A DNA stretch of 36,404 nt. It comes from Archaeoglobales archaeon. GTDB taxonomy: Archaea > Halobacteriota > Archaeoglobi > Archaeoglobales > Archaeoglobaceae. Numbering within the stretch: the first letter of the stretch is position 1; each line of letters begins with the position of its first letter. Location of the stretch: assembly GCA_029984855.1 (NCBI GenBank), contig JARQZL010000108.1:1-36404 (forward strand), read 5' to 3'. The position numbers and the translations under genes are program-made. The notes below the pieces were generated by a model. It made no database searches, was not told the DNA's origin, and was given only the letters and a program-made list of their open reading frames with translations. Positions 7,818-16,055 of this stretch are shown here, piece after piece.

Positions 7818-8479
7818 TGGAGAAGCTCGTGTGTGCACTTCGTTCATTCGGATTGGGAGAGTACGAAGCAAGGATTCTGATTGCGCTGATTGCAGAAGGA
7901 GAACTTACAGCAAAGGAAATAGCAGAACTGAGTGCGGTGCCACGAACTTCAGTTTATGAGGTTGTGAGAGGGTTAATGGCTAAAGGGCTTGTTCAAGGGA
8001 GCGGAAAGCCAATGAAGTTCAAAACACTACCGTCTGATGAACTCATGCGCCTGTTTTCAAGAAAATTGAGAGAAAATATAGAGTTTCTGAAAAGGGAGCT
8101 TCCAAGAGTTGAGAGCTCGAGGAGGGAAGAAGTAGTAAATATATATACCGGTGAAGTTGCACTTAATGCCCTAAAAGAGGCAATAGAGGCAGCAAAGAGA
8201 GAGATAATAGTTGCTACGAGTTATCTTAATACCACCATTAAAGAGTTGCTTGCCAGTGCGGATTGCAGAGTTAAGATTATGGCACCAAACGTTGGCAATC
8301 TTAAATTCGATGTCAGAGGTATTGAAGGTGTTTGCCACGGGATGATCCTGATAGACGACGAAGCTGCAATCTATCTCCAGCAAAGAGAGAACATGTGGCT
8401 GATGATGGGATCTGGCAATTTCGCTCGCTTTTACCGTGAGTTTCTTGAGGCGTTTATAAAACAGAAGTCAGAAGACTAA
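7817..8479 (+). CDS. TrmB family transcriptional regulator
   Basis: This 220-residue protein has an N-terminal winged helix at about 1-75 (GLGEYEARILIALIAEGELT, then VPRTSVYEVVRGL as recognition helix) typical of TrmB. A C-terminal effector region follows (EEVVNIYTGEVALNALKEAIEAAKREIIVATSY). The GTG at 7817 is supported by a TATA box 25 bases upstream. Full-length sugar-binding TrmB proteins are about 340 residues; this is the shorter type, so the ligand is open. It is divergent from the surface protein-RND operon and is the natural candidate for its regulator and its own. The stop overlaps the convergent next gene by four bases. Confidence 0.85.
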   Translation: MEKLVCALRSFGLGEYEARILIALIAEGELTAKEIAELSAVPRTSVYEVVRGLMAKGLVQGSGKPMKFKTLPSDELMRLFSRKLRENIEFLKRELPRVESSRREEVVNIYTGEVALNALKEAIEAAKREIIVATSYLNTTIKELLASADCRVKIMAPNVGNLKFDVRGIEGVCHGMILIDDEAAIYLQQRENMWLMMGSGNFARFYREFLEAFIKQKSED

Positions 8480-8730
8480 GCAACTTCGAGCAACTCAATA
8501 CCATCCTCTGTCAGCCTGAGCTTACCTGAATCCTCCACAACGAATCCCTGACTTATAAGCCACTCCAGATTGAACTTAAGCTGAAAATCGCCAAGTTCAA
8601 GCTCGTTCTTCACTTCATCCCTTGTTTTACCCTGAATGCCTATGCATGCAACGATTTTTCTCCTCAGAGGATTCATCGATGCCTTGAAGAGTCTTTCATG
8701 GTGTTCTCTATCTCTCACCTTTTCTCCCAT
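8476..8730 (-). CDS. Small winged-helix protein
   Basis: This 84-residue protein carries a helix-turn-helix/winged-helix fold (MNPLRRKIVACIGIQGKTRDEVKNEL, then LGDFQLKFNLEWLISQGFVVEDSGKLRLTEDG), as in ArsR-like archaeal regulators. ATG 8730 is preferred because it begins seven bases after the DHH gene's stop and the DREHHERLFKASMNP phrase follows closely. An in-frame ATG at 8790 would require a 53-base overlap and has no ribosome site. It is probably co-transcribed with the RecJ-like nuclease. The target is unknown. Confidence 0.75.
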   Translation of the reverse strand: MGEKVRDREHHERLFKASMNPLRRKIVACIGIQGKTRDEVKNELELGDFQLKFNLEWLISQGFVVEDSGKLRLTEDGIELLEVA

Positions 8731-8737
8731 ACTCTTC

Positions 8738-10141
8738 TTAGTGGTTTGAAGATAGATTAACCTTTTGGCTGTGTCCAAGTTGTTCTCCAATTACTCTGTC
8801 AAGATGTTTTAAGAATTCGGTCTCAGTGCCTACAGGAATTGTGGCTCCTGCTGCAATATTGTGCCCTCCTCCCTTCCCACCGACTTTTTCAGCTACTGCG
8901 TGCAGTGCTTTGGCCAGATGCACACCTTTTTCGACGAGCCTCTGCGTGGCTCTTGCAGAGACTTTTATCCCCTTGCCATTGTTTGCAAATGCTATGATTG
9001 GCTTTTTCAGGTTCGCCTTGGTGAAACACATCCCGGCAACGATGCCGACGATTGTATCCAGTATCCTGTCCTCTGCATGGAAGTACTGTATATTTTCCAG
9101 CTCTTCAATTCCTATCTCGTCTACCAGCTTTATGCCCTCTGAAAGATTCCTGCGGTGGTTCTGGAGGAGAGTTCTCGCTTTTCTGAAGGCAGTACATCTG
9201 TCCCCGAGACAAACCGCAAGTCCGATATCTTCATGGCCATATCTTGCAGTAGCGTTTAAAAGCGTCGAAAATTCCATTGCATCTCTCAATTCTGTTCCTT
9301 CTTCTTCGTTCAGCAGGATGTATGTCTCCCCAACAAGTCTCTTTATTGTGCTGACAGAATAACCAGCCTGGATGCAGAGCCTGACGAGTTCTGAAACGAT
9401 TGCCCGTTTCTCTTCCTGACTCAAATCTATCCAGCGTCTCCAGCTTCCGTTCTTTAAGGGAATACCAAGACCTTCAAGGAATTCGATTGCTCCTCTCTCG
9501 TTTCCACTTATCCCCGGTAGGTAGGGGTCGTAGGTGTACTCGAGCATCTTGAGAACTGGCCGTGTTTGCTTTCCGAAGAGCCTGATGTCCCTCACTGCAT
9601 CGACAAACCCGCCTTTGATGGCCTCTTTCAAAATCTCCCTGTTCACACCGATAAGTTTTCCATGCTTTGAATCCTGCAAATCGCCGACAGCTCCAACCAT
9701 CGCTAAGCTTACCAGATCGTAGTTCAGCCCCATACTTCTTGCAACAAGATACGTAGCTGCTGATCCCGAGAGCTCGTGGCTGCCATCAATTCCGAAGTCA
9801 TGAGGGTTGAGCTGCAGTTTGTAGTGCCCCTGCGGGACATGGTGGTCTGTGATAACGCATTCTATCTTCTTTTCCGCAATCAGATCGAGCTGTCCGCTGC
9901 CCAGATCCGTAAACCATGTGAAAACGTTTTTGTCTGCTATTTCCTCTATTGCCTGAGCATCAAGCTGCTTAAGAAACATGATGTCTGATTCGATTCCCGC
10001 CCTCTGCAAAGCCTGCAGGGCTATGGAGCCTGCGGTGAGACCATCTGCATCTATATGGGTGACAACGAGGACTTCCTCCTGCTTTAAGAGGGTTAATGCA
10101 ACTTCTCGTGCCCTATCCAGCATCTTTTTTATCGCAGACTC
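8738..10141 (-). CDS. DHH family RecJ-like single-strand nuclease/phosphoesterase
   Basis: The protein of about 468 residues has the N-terminal DHH motifs that bind manganese: HIDADGLTA (D32, D34), TDLGSG (D80) and TDHHVPQG (D100-H102). The DHHA1 domain with GGGHNIAAGATIP lies near 427-440. Length and motif order match archaeal RecJ/GAN proteins, which degrade single-stranded DNA or RNA in repair and, in GAN, at the replisome next to GINS. The start is GTG at 10144-10142, with GAG next; the coordinate given here excludes that GTG by three bases and the full gene runs to 10144. It is followed by the winged-helix gene. Confidence 0.88.
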   Translation of the reverse strand, partial: ESAIKKMLDRAREVALTLLKQEEVLVVTHIDADGLTAGSIALQALQRAGIESDIMFLKQLDAQAIEEIADKNVFTWFTDLGSGQLDLIAEKKIECVITDHHVPQGHYKLQLNPHDFGIDGSHELSGSAATYLVARSMGLNYDLVSLAMVGAVGDLQDSKHGKLIGVNREILKEAIKGGFVDAVRDIRLFGKQTRPVLKMLEYTYDPYLPGISGNERGAIEFLEGLGIPLKNGSWRRWIDLSQEEKRAIVSELVRLCIQAGYSVSTIKRLVGETYILLNEEEGTELRDAMEFSTLLNATARYGHEDIGLAVCLGDRCTAFRKARTLLQNHRRNLSEGIKLVDEIGIEELENIQYFHAEDRILDTIVGIVAGMCFTKANLKKPIIAFANNGKGIKVSARATQRLVEKGVHLAKALHAVAEKVGGKGGGHNIAAGATIPVGTETEFLKHLDRVIGEQLGHSQKVNLSSNH

Positions 10142-10160
10142 CACGCCACAAGTCGTCGTG

Positions 10161-10304
10161 ATGAAAAATAAAGCTTACGAGTGGTGCGAAAGTGATGTAG
10201 AGGGTTCAATGGAAACAGTAGTTCCATACCCCCCACCGGAGCTGGATTATCATGAATTATTAAATTCACAATATATCTCCGAACAATTGGCTCAAAGAAA
10301 GTAA
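10161..10304 (+). CDS. Possible 47-residue protein
   Basis: An ATG at 10161 opens 47 codons (MKNKAYEWCESDVEGS, then VVPYPPPELDYHELLNSQYI) ending at TAA 10302-10304. It lies in the divergent gap between the RecJ-like gene and pycB. There is no convincing ribosome site, and I do not recognise the product. The composition is reasonable for a soluble peptide, but chance cannot be excluded. Confidence 0.25.
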   Translation: MKNKAYEWCESDVEGSMETVVPYPPPELDYHELLNSQYISEQLAQRK

Positions 10305-10340
10305 AATAAACCCGTAGGTTTTGCTGCGAGTGGTGGTAGA

Positions 10341-11771
10341 ATGAGGGTAAAAATAGTTGATCTCACACTTCGAGACGGTCACCAGTCTCTCCTTGCAACA
10401 AGAATGAGGACAAGAGATATGCTCCCAATTCTCGAGACATTCGACAATGCAGGAATATACTGCTTAGAGGTATGGGGAGGTGCAACGTTTGATTCCGCTC
10501 ACCGCTTTCTCAACGAGAACCCCTGGGAGAGGTTGAAGAAGATAAGAGAGACAGTGAAGAACACCCAGATTTCCATGCTCTTGCGTGGTCAGAACATTGT
10601 GGGATACAGACACTACTCTGATGACGTTGTTGAAAAGTTTGTGGAGAAAACTGCTGAATATGGTCTGGATATTTTCAGAATATTTGATGCACTGAATGAT
10701 GTCAGAAATCTCCTTACAGCAATAAAAACTGCAAAGCGATGTGGAGCTCATGTTCAGGGGACTATATGCTATACAATCTCTCCAGTTCACACGATAGAAA
10801 GATATGTCGAAATCGCAAGAGAGTTTGCAGAGCTTGAAGTGGATTCAATATGTGTCAAGGATATGGCGGGATTGCTTTCACCAAAAGTTTCTTATGAACT
10901 TGTTAAGGCTTTAAAAAAGGAGATTGGCCTTCCAATAGATGTTCACTCTCACTACACGAGCGGGATGGCTTCAATGGCCCTCCTGAAAGGTGTGGAGGCT
11001 GGAGCAGAGATGGTGGATACATGCATGTCCCCGCTCAGTATGGGGACTTCACATCCACCGACAGAGAGCATAGCTTACGCTCTGAACGAGATGGGATATA
11101 ACACGGGAGTCGATCTTGACATCCTGATTGAAGTCAGAAATTACTTTATGAAGATAAGAGAGAAGTATTCCGGTTACATCAACCCGATTTCAACAATTCC
11201 TGACACAAGTGTCCTGGTTTATCAAATACCCGGAGGGATGTTCTCTAATCTGATTGCTCAGCTTAAAGAACAGAATGCTCTTGACAGACTGTCCGAGGTT
11301 CTCAAAGAGGTGCCAAGAGTCAGAGAGGATCTGGGCTACGTGCCTCTTGTAACGCCTACAAGCCAGATTGTCGGTGTGCAAGCAGTATTAAATGTTCTTA
11401 CTGGTGAGCGCTACAAGGTCGTACCCAAGGAGACAAAGGATTTAGTTAGGGGAATGTACGGCAGAACCCCGGCCCCTATTAGAGAAGAGATAATCAGACT
11501 GATCCTTGGTGATGAGAGGCCCATAGAGTGCAGACCCGCTGATTTGATTGAACCGGAATTTGAGAAGAGAAGGAGAGAACTTGAAGAACTTGGAATTGAT
11601 GCAAACGATGAGAATGTCCTGATATATGCTCTGTTTCCGCAGACTGGTCTCAAGTTCCTCCAGGGGGAGATTCAGGAGGAGGCTTTTCCCAGCAGTGTTG
11701 CAAGTGTGGAGGGGAAATTTGAGGTAGAAGTAGACGGGTCAAAGTACAAGGTAGATGTGAGGCCAATCTGA
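10341..11771 (+). CDS. pycB: Pyruvate carboxylase subunit B / oxaloacetate decarboxylase alpha, lacking biotin domain
   Basis: This is the carboxyltransferase that moves carbon dioxide between carboxybiotin and pyruvate/oxaloacetate. The aldolase-type barrel starts at once with DLTLRDGHQSLLATRMRT (residues 7-24). CVKDMAG near 174-180 holds the lysine that is carbamylated in this family, and HSH near 200-202 binds metal. The conserved PYC_OADA domain ends near LFPQTGLKFLQGE. The protein stops at 476 residues with EVEVDGSKYKVDVRPI, just where the linker to the biotinyl domain usually begins; full-length PycB proteins are near 570 residues with an AMKM biotin site. A separate biotin carrier would then be needed. 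ATG 10341 is preceded by GGTGGT. Confidence 0.88.
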   Translation: MRVKIVDLTLRDGHQSLLATRMRTRDMLPILETFDNAGIYCLEVWGGATFDSAHRFLNENPWERLKKIRETVKNTQISMLLRGQNIVGYRHYSDDVVEKFVEKTAEYGLDIFRIFDALNDVRNLLTAIKTAKRCGAHVQGTICYTISPVHTIERYVEIAREFAELEVDSICVKDMAGLLSPKVSYELVKALKKEIGLPIDVHSHYTSGMASMALLKGVEAGAEMVDTCMSPLSMGTSHPPTESIAYALNEMGYNTGVDLDILIEVRNYFMKIREKYSGYINPISTIPDTSVLVYQIPGGMFSNLIAQLKEQNALDRLSEVLKEVPRVREDLGYVPLVTPTSQIVGVQAVLNVLTGERYKVVPKETKDLVRGMYGRTPAPIREEIIRLILGDERPIECRPADLIEPEFEKRRRELEELGIDANDENVLIYALFPQTGLKFLQGEIQEEAFPSSVASVEGKFEVEVDGSKYKVDVRPI

Positions 11772-11806
11772 GAAACACTTATTTACGGCAATTACCATTT
11801 ACTTCT

Positions 11807-12259
11807 ATGTTTGGCTTCAGAACAAACGTAAAAAAGCTCAAAGAGAGGGGAGACATTAAGGGGCTTGTAAAGGCACTCGGCCATAAGGATGTTTCGATAA
11901 AAATTGACGCTGCAAATGCTCTTGGTGAGATTGGTGATTCATCTGCTGCTGATGCTCTGCTCGATGCCATGAAAGACAAGAACACAGATGTAAGAAAGGC
12001 TGCAGTGAGAGCTCTTGCAAAAATTGCGGATGACAGGTCAATAGCCGCGATAGTTAAGGCTCTCAGAGATGACAGTGTTGATGTCAGGCTTGAGGCAGCA
12101 AAAGCAATTGCCGAAATCGGGCAGAAAAAAGCAAAAAAGATGGCTGGCACGATCTCGGAATCGCTCAACATTCCTGCAAATGTAGCTGAGAAAATGCTAA
12201 AGGAGAATAAACTCCTTGATGCAGCAAAGGTAAAGTTTGTGGGATTTCTAAGAAAATAA
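11807..12259 (+). CDS. HEAT-repeat (PBS lyase-like) protein
   Basis: This 150-residue protein contains about three 31-residue helical HEAT units, each with the pattern LVKALGHKDVSIKIDAANALGEIGD, LLDAMKDKNTDVRKAAVRALAKIAD and IVKALRDDSVDVRLEAAKAIAEIG. The C-terminal tail is basic (NKLLDAAKVKFVGFLRK). Such solenoids usually mediate protein contacts, and no enzyme activity is implied. A TATA-like CTTATTTACG sits 25 bases before ATG 11807, so it has its own promoter and is probably leaderless, despite following pycB by only 35 bases. Confidence 0.85.
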   Translation: MFGFRTNVKKLKERGDIKGLVKALGHKDVSIKIDAANALGEIGDSSAADALLDAMKDKNTDVRKAAVRALAKIADDRSIAAIVKALRDDSVDVRLEAAKAIAEIGQKKAKKMAGTISESLNIPANVAEKMLKENKLLDAAKVKFVGFLRK

Positions 12260-12268
12260 AAAAATAAG

Positions 12269-12470
12269 TTATCTTCTTTTTCTTCTCTTTCTGGGAGGTT
12301 CATTCAGCAGTTCTTCAAACTCCTCATCGGTAACGGGCTTTATATCCTCCATCAACTCGTCGAGCTTCTTAGCCCCCCTCAATCTAATCTCCCTGCACTT
12401 GTTTTTACAACTTTGTTGGAAAAGGGGTATATATCTATTACTCTAACATCATCGTCCCGTATCGCTGAGC
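12269..12470 (-). pseudogene. Possible remnant of a small charged protein in two frames
   Basis: This is most of the 342-base gap between the HEAT and TatD genes. On the minus strand one frame ends GAKKLDELMEDIKPVTDEEF, followed by EELLNEPPRKRRKRR and a stop at 12269. The only ATG in that frame is at 12352, which would give 27 residues. Upstream and in a neighbouring frame an open run reads DDVRVIDIYPFSNKVVKTSA and stops. The two look like parts of one protein separated by a frameshift, but I do not recognise the family. The remaining bases up to 12601 are AT-rich promoter sequence for the next gene (TATA-like near 12573). Confidence 0.35.
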
Positions 12471-12601
12471 ATTATACCAAATTCTCAGGTTAAAAAATTA
12501 AAAAAGACTATCTTCATTATAAACTCCCGAAATTGGGCTTGGACTGAGCTGAACACACAGAGAAATGAAAAGATTAAAAGCAGACCAGGCAAAAACACTT
12601 C

Positions 12602-13348
12602 ATGGAGTGCTTTGATACACATATACATTCAGAAGGTAAAGGAATCCATGAACTCCGTGCTATGGTGAAGAGAGGTGTAAAGAGGGCGGTTAGCTGTGCT
12701 TTCTACCCGCTTGCCCCCTCTGCTCCGGAGACAGTGATCGACATGTTCAGGAAACTGATGTCGTTTGAGGTGAAAAGAGCGAATAAGGCTGGAATGAAGC
12801 TGTACCCAGCTATAGGGGTTCATCCCAGGTGCATCCCTCCCGAATACCGGAAAGTGCTCTCTTTTATGGAGAGATGTTCCCCTACAGCTTTTGGGGAAAT
12901 AGGCCTTGAAAGTGCAGGCAGTCTTGAAATTGAGGTGCTAACAGCACAGCTTGAGCTCGCAAAAAAGATGGATGTTCCGTGCATAATCCACACGCCGAGA
13001 AAAAACAAGGAGGAGATTACGATAAAAATCTTGGAGATCCTTGAAAAAGTTGGTTTTCCGGAAGAACTTGCAGTAGTCGATCATGCAAACGGGAGAGTGG
13101 TTAGTGACATTACAGATGCTGGCTACTGGGCTGGCCTCACAGTTCAGCCCGGAAAACTCTCAAAAAATGAAGTGAAAGAAATAGTAGAGACTTACGGCTT
13201 TGAGAGGTTTTTGCTGAACAGCGATACAGGATTCAGTGATGAGGAGCTGTTTGCAGTCAGTGATACTGTAGACTACCTCTCCAGCCACTTCGGTAAAGAA
13301 GTTGAAAAGCTCGCATACAGAAATGCAGAAAAATTCTTGAGGGTATAG
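12602..13348 (+). CDS. TatD-like metal-dependent hydrolase (COG1099)
   Basis: This 248-residue TIM-barrel hydrolase of the TatD group starts with the metal-binding [12 protein letters not shown] (residues 3-14). Further ligands are visible in GVHPRC (near 79), FGEIGLES (glutamate near 98), CIIHTPR and VVDHANG, and the last aspartate in [10 protein letters not shown] near 207. The family includes TatD nucleases; the archaeal COG1099 branch is uncharacterised, so the substrate is open. ATG 12602 is about 25 bases after an AT-rich TATA-like run and is probably leaderless. The stop is one base from the dCMP deaminase gene, so the two form an operon and may share a link to nucleotide metabolism. 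Confidence 0.85.
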   Translation: MECFDTHIHSEGKGIHELRAMVKRGVKRAVSCAFYPLAPSAPETVIDMFRKLMSFEVKRANKAGMKLYPAIGVHPRCIPPEYRKVLSFMERCSPTAFGEIGLESAGSLEIEVLTAQLELAKKMDVPCIIHTPRKNKEEITIKILEILEKVGFPEELAVVDHANGRVVSDITDAGYWAGLTVQPGKLSKNEVKEIVETYGFERFLLNSDTGFSDEELFAVSDTVDYLSSHFGKEVEKLAYRNAEKFLRV

Positions 13349-13349
13349 T

Positions 13350-13805
13350 ATGGGGAGGCCCACACTTGATGAGTACTTCATGGAGATAGCAAGAGTTGTT
13401 GCTTCTCGCTCAACATGCCTCAGACAGAAGGTTGGGGCCGTGATAGTCAGGGATAAACGCATACTCGCAACTGGCTATAACGGTGCACCCACAGGCATGC
13501 CACACTGCCTCGACATAGGCTGCCTTAGAGAGCAGCTCAAGGTGCCATCAGGGGAGAGACAGGAGCTCTGCAGGGCCGTGCATGCAGAGCAGAACGCAAT
13601 CATACAGGCTGCCGTACACGGAGTCAGTATAGCAAATGCTACGCTCTACACCACACACCAGCCCTGCATAATGTGTGCAAAGATGATAATCAACGCAGGG
13701 ATAAAAAGGGTCGTCTACGGAAAGAAATATGCTGACGAGAGGGGTTTGGAGTTTTTGAAAGAGGCAAAGATAGAGGTTGTATACATGCCAGTTGAGGGAG
13801 AGTGA
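13350..13805 (+). CDS. Deoxycytidylate (dCMP) deaminase
   Basis: This 151-residue zinc enzyme should convert dCMP to dUMP, the precursor for dTMP. The zinc and catalytic motifs are complete: [11 protein letters not shown] (HAE near 77-79) and HQPCIMCAK (PCxxC near 107-110). The N-terminal [19 protein letters not shown] and the [12 protein letters not shown] loop are typical of the dCMP deaminase branch rather than cytidine deaminases. ATG 13350 follows the TatD-like stop by one base, so it depends on that transcript. Confidence 0.92.
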   Translation: MGRPTLDEYFMEIARVVASRSTCLRQKVGAVIVRDKRILATGYNGAPTGMPHCLDIGCLREQLKVPSGERQELCRAVHAEQNAIIQAAVHGVSIANATLYTTHQPCIMCAKMIINAGIKRVVYGKKYADERGLEFLKEAKIEVVYMPVEGE

Positions 13806-13859
13806 TGCAATGAGTTCAATGTAATTTTATACATAGAGTTTGCATCGAGAGGTTAAAAG

Positions 13860-14426
13860 CTATAACTTCCCTCTGTAAAACTTTGTTGCGGGACAGCCAA
13901 GACATCTTTTGTCCCGATATCTCCTGCAATCCCCGCAATAAACTCCGCACGGAGCTGTCTCCCTGTCTTTTTCGGGAATTACATCAATATCAAGAAAAGA
14001 GTCGTACTGAATCTCCTGTATGGGGTATATCTCAAACCTTCTCACGCCTTCCTGGCTTCGTAGCGAGCACTTCTCAAGACTTACACTTTCAAGCGAGTGG
14101 TAGTCTTCGGCAAAAATCAATGCAAAAAGGTTGTAACCGCCCGTAGTTATGAAGAACTTCAGCACTCTCGGACAGTTTTTAAACCTCTCAAGCATCCTCT
14201 CCAGTGCTTCTGCGCTTTCGAGTTCCATCGCCACAATAGCTGTAATTATCCCGAGGTTTTCAGTATTCAACAGAGCTTTGATTTTAACTGCTCCATTTCC
14301 AAGCAGTTTGTCCAATCTCTTTTTTGCGCCCATTGCTGAGAGATCTATCTCCTCCGCTATCATTGAGAGCGTAGCTCTACCGTCTCTCTGCAAAATCGAG
14401 ATGATTTTTCTGTCCTTTTCATCCAT
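13860..14426 (-). CDS. Lrp/AsnC regulator fused to a cysteine-rich domain
   Basis: The 188-residue protein starts MDEKDRKIISILQRDGRATL, the classic Lrp helix-turn-helix, followed by an RAM-like alpha-beta region to about 140. After a linker it ends with APCGVYCGDCRRYRDKRCLGCPATKFYRGKL; the spacing C-x3-C-x2-C-x7-C-x2-C resembles the DUF3795 cysteine cluster, which probably binds a metal or iron-sulfur centre. ATG 14426 is chosen over one at 14447 because a TATA-like TTATTAAA (14454-14447) is 25 bases upstream, giving a leaderless start. The fusion suggests a regulator that senses metal or redox state in addition to, or instead of, amino acids. It is convergent with the dCMP deaminase gene. 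Confidence 0.82.
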   Translation of the reverse strand: MDEKDRKIISILQRDGRATLSMIAEEIDLSAMGAKKRLDKLLGNGAVKIKALLNTENLGIITAIVAMELESAEALERMLERFKNCPRVLKFFITTGGYNLFALIFAEDYHSLESVSLEKCSLRSQEGVRRFEIYPIQEIQYDSFLDIDVIPEKDRETAPCGVYCGDCRRYRDKRCLGCPATKFYRGKL

Positions 14427-14504
14427 GCCAGAACATGCAAGAATCATTTAATAAGGTTTAGGATTCTGACGATTAAAGGGCTAACTCAGTTTAAAAGACG
14501 AAAA

Positions 14505-15383
14505 CTATTGAGTGAGTGTTCTGTCAACCTCTTTTCTCTGCGGAAATGTTCTTGCCCCATAATACTGAATCGTGTACGCAGCAACGAAGTTTCCTGCTTT
14601 AAGGCACTTTTCAAGACTGTAACCTCTTGCATAGCCGTACAGGAACCCGGCTGAGAATGCATCTCCTGCCCCTGTTGTATCAACAACTTTTACCCTGAAT
14701 GCCGGGCAGTAAATCTCATCTCCATCAGTGTACGCCCTGCTCCCCTTTTCCCCCATTGTGATGACCAGAATGTCAATGTAATTGAGGAATTCGTCTGCTT
14801 CAACATCGAGCATTTTCACTTCTGGCTGGGAGATTATCACTATGTTTGTATACTTCAAAAGCTCAGAAAGCCTTTCAAAGCCCATTGAGGAATAAGGATA
14901 TCCGGGATTGAGGATGACTTTCTTTCCTCTCGCCCTCGCCTTCATTGCAATTTTCAGATGTGTTTCAAAGCTGTTTTCTGCAGGAAAAGGATCAAGGTAG
15001 AAGTGTTCAACTTCATCATAATCTCCATTCGGAATTGAGACTCCAGCATTGCCAGCAGCATTAGGATGGACGAAAAAAGTTCTCTCCCCATCACTGTCAA
15101 CGTATATCGCTACTCTTCCTGTTTCAGGGTGCGTTACAGAAAGCCTCACATCAACATTCACTTTTTTCAGACTTGAGATGAAAAAATCGGCATCGCTATC
15201 AGTTCCAATTGTTGAGTAAAAACGGCAGGGCAGGCCAAAAGAGGCAAGACCGTATATTACATTCGCTGCTGCTCCACCCGCCTCCTTTACAGATTTTTTA
15301 ACGATTGCCTGTCCACCCCGTGGAGGGTAGTCTGTAATAGAATAGATGTGGTCTACAAGGGCTGGTCCAACTCCTGCTATCAT
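14505..15383 (-). CDS. PfkB/ribokinase family sugar kinase
   Basis: This 292-residue kinase has the family's N-terminal glycine signature (KEAGGAAANVIYGLASFG, near 33-50) and the C-terminal ATP/anion-hole signature VDTTGAGDAFSAGFLYG (near 238-254), in which D of GAGD is the catalytic base. NPNAAGN-like and YLDPFP segments complete the substrate pocket. The sugar or nucleoside substrate cannot be read from the sequence; it differs from ADP-dependent phosphofructokinases. The ATG overlaps the TFE stop as ATGA (15380-15383), so it is translationally coupled to a general transcription factor, an arrangement with no obvious functional logic. Confidence 0.9.
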   Translation of the reverse strand: MIAGVGPALVDHIYSITDYPPRGGQAIVKKSVKEAGGAAANVIYGLASFGLPCRFYSTIGTDSDADFFISSLKKVNVDVRLSVTHPETGRVAIYVDSDGERTFFVHPNAAGNAGVSIPNGDYDEVEHFYLDPFPAENSFETHLKIAMKARARGKKVILNPGYPYSSMGFERLSELLKYTNIVIISQPEVKMLDVEADEFLNYIDILVITMGEKGSRAYTDGDEIYCPAFRVKVVDTTGAGDAFSAGFLYGYARGYSLEKCLKAGNFVAAYTIQYYGARTFPQRKEVDRTLTQ

Positions 15384-15898
15384 TTCAGGTTCTTCAGCAT
15401 TTCATCAATTCTCGTAACTTCTTCCTTGGCCTTCTCAATTATAACACTGGTGTCAAAGTATTCAAGCATGCTGCCACATCTCGGGCACGTGAAGTTGCAC
15501 TCCATTGCCTCCTCGTAGCTTATTTTCACACATCCATTTACACATATGTAGTAAACGCTCATTTCCTCTTCTTCAAGCTTCTCCTCGAGCTTTTTCTTTG
15601 TCTTGAGAAGTTCTCTCCTCAGAACCTCGTTCTGCTTCTCATAGTTTATCTTCCAGTAGTACTCCATCCAGCCTGTTTCGTCATCTCTTTTTCTCCTGTA
15701 CTCTGCAAGTCCAAGCTCATAAAGGGAAAACAGTGCCCTTCTGATATCGTTTATCTCTGTTCCAAGCTCCAGAGACATCTGCTCATCAGTGAACTCTTTT
15801 TTTGGTCTCAGCGAGTATATTATCAACCCGACATCTCCGGCGACTCTCTCGATTAGCTCCCTGATTAGCTCATCGGATTCCATTACCGCTACGTTCAC
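15380..15898 (-). CDS. tfe: Transcription initiation factor TFE (TFIIE alpha-like)
   Basis: This 172-residue basal transcription factor helps RNA polymerase open promoters. An N-terminal winged helix (about 10-85, FTDEQMSLELGTEINDIRRAL) is followed by a coiled linker rich in E and K, and a zinc ribbon with cysteines in YICVNGCVKI and CNFTCPRCGSML. Length and order match archaeal TFE. The start is GTG at 15898, placed about 25 bases after AGTTAAATAG-type promoter sequence; ATG 15883 is an alternative that removes five residues. The sugar kinase gene follows with a 4-base overlap. Confidence 0.93.
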   Translation of the reverse strand: MNVAVMESDELIRELIERVAGDVGLIIYSLRPKKEFTDEQMSLELGTEINDIRRALFSLYELGLAEYRRKRDDETGWMEYYWKINYEKQNEVLRRELLKTKKKLEEKLEEEEMSVYYICVNGCVKISYEEAMECNFTCPRCGSMLEYFDTSVIIEKAKEEVTRIDEMLKNLK

Positions 15899-16055
15899 AA
15901 CCCAACTGTCTGTATTTTCCCCCTATTTAACTTTACGATTTCATTGATGGGCATCATTACAATCTTGTGAGATTGAGAGCATATTTTTTACAATTTATAA
16001 ATGTTACATCCATCCCGTGGCCAAATATTATAAATCAAACGGTACTACTACTCTT

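Noticed and set aside
8738-8790. Longer start (8790) for the winged-helix protein
   Set aside because: It would overlap the RecJ-like gene by 53 bases and has no ribosome site.
15980-16055. NOB1 start at GTG 16017
   Set aside because: It precedes a TATA-like box that fits a leaderless start at 16056, and the extra residues are not NOB1-like.
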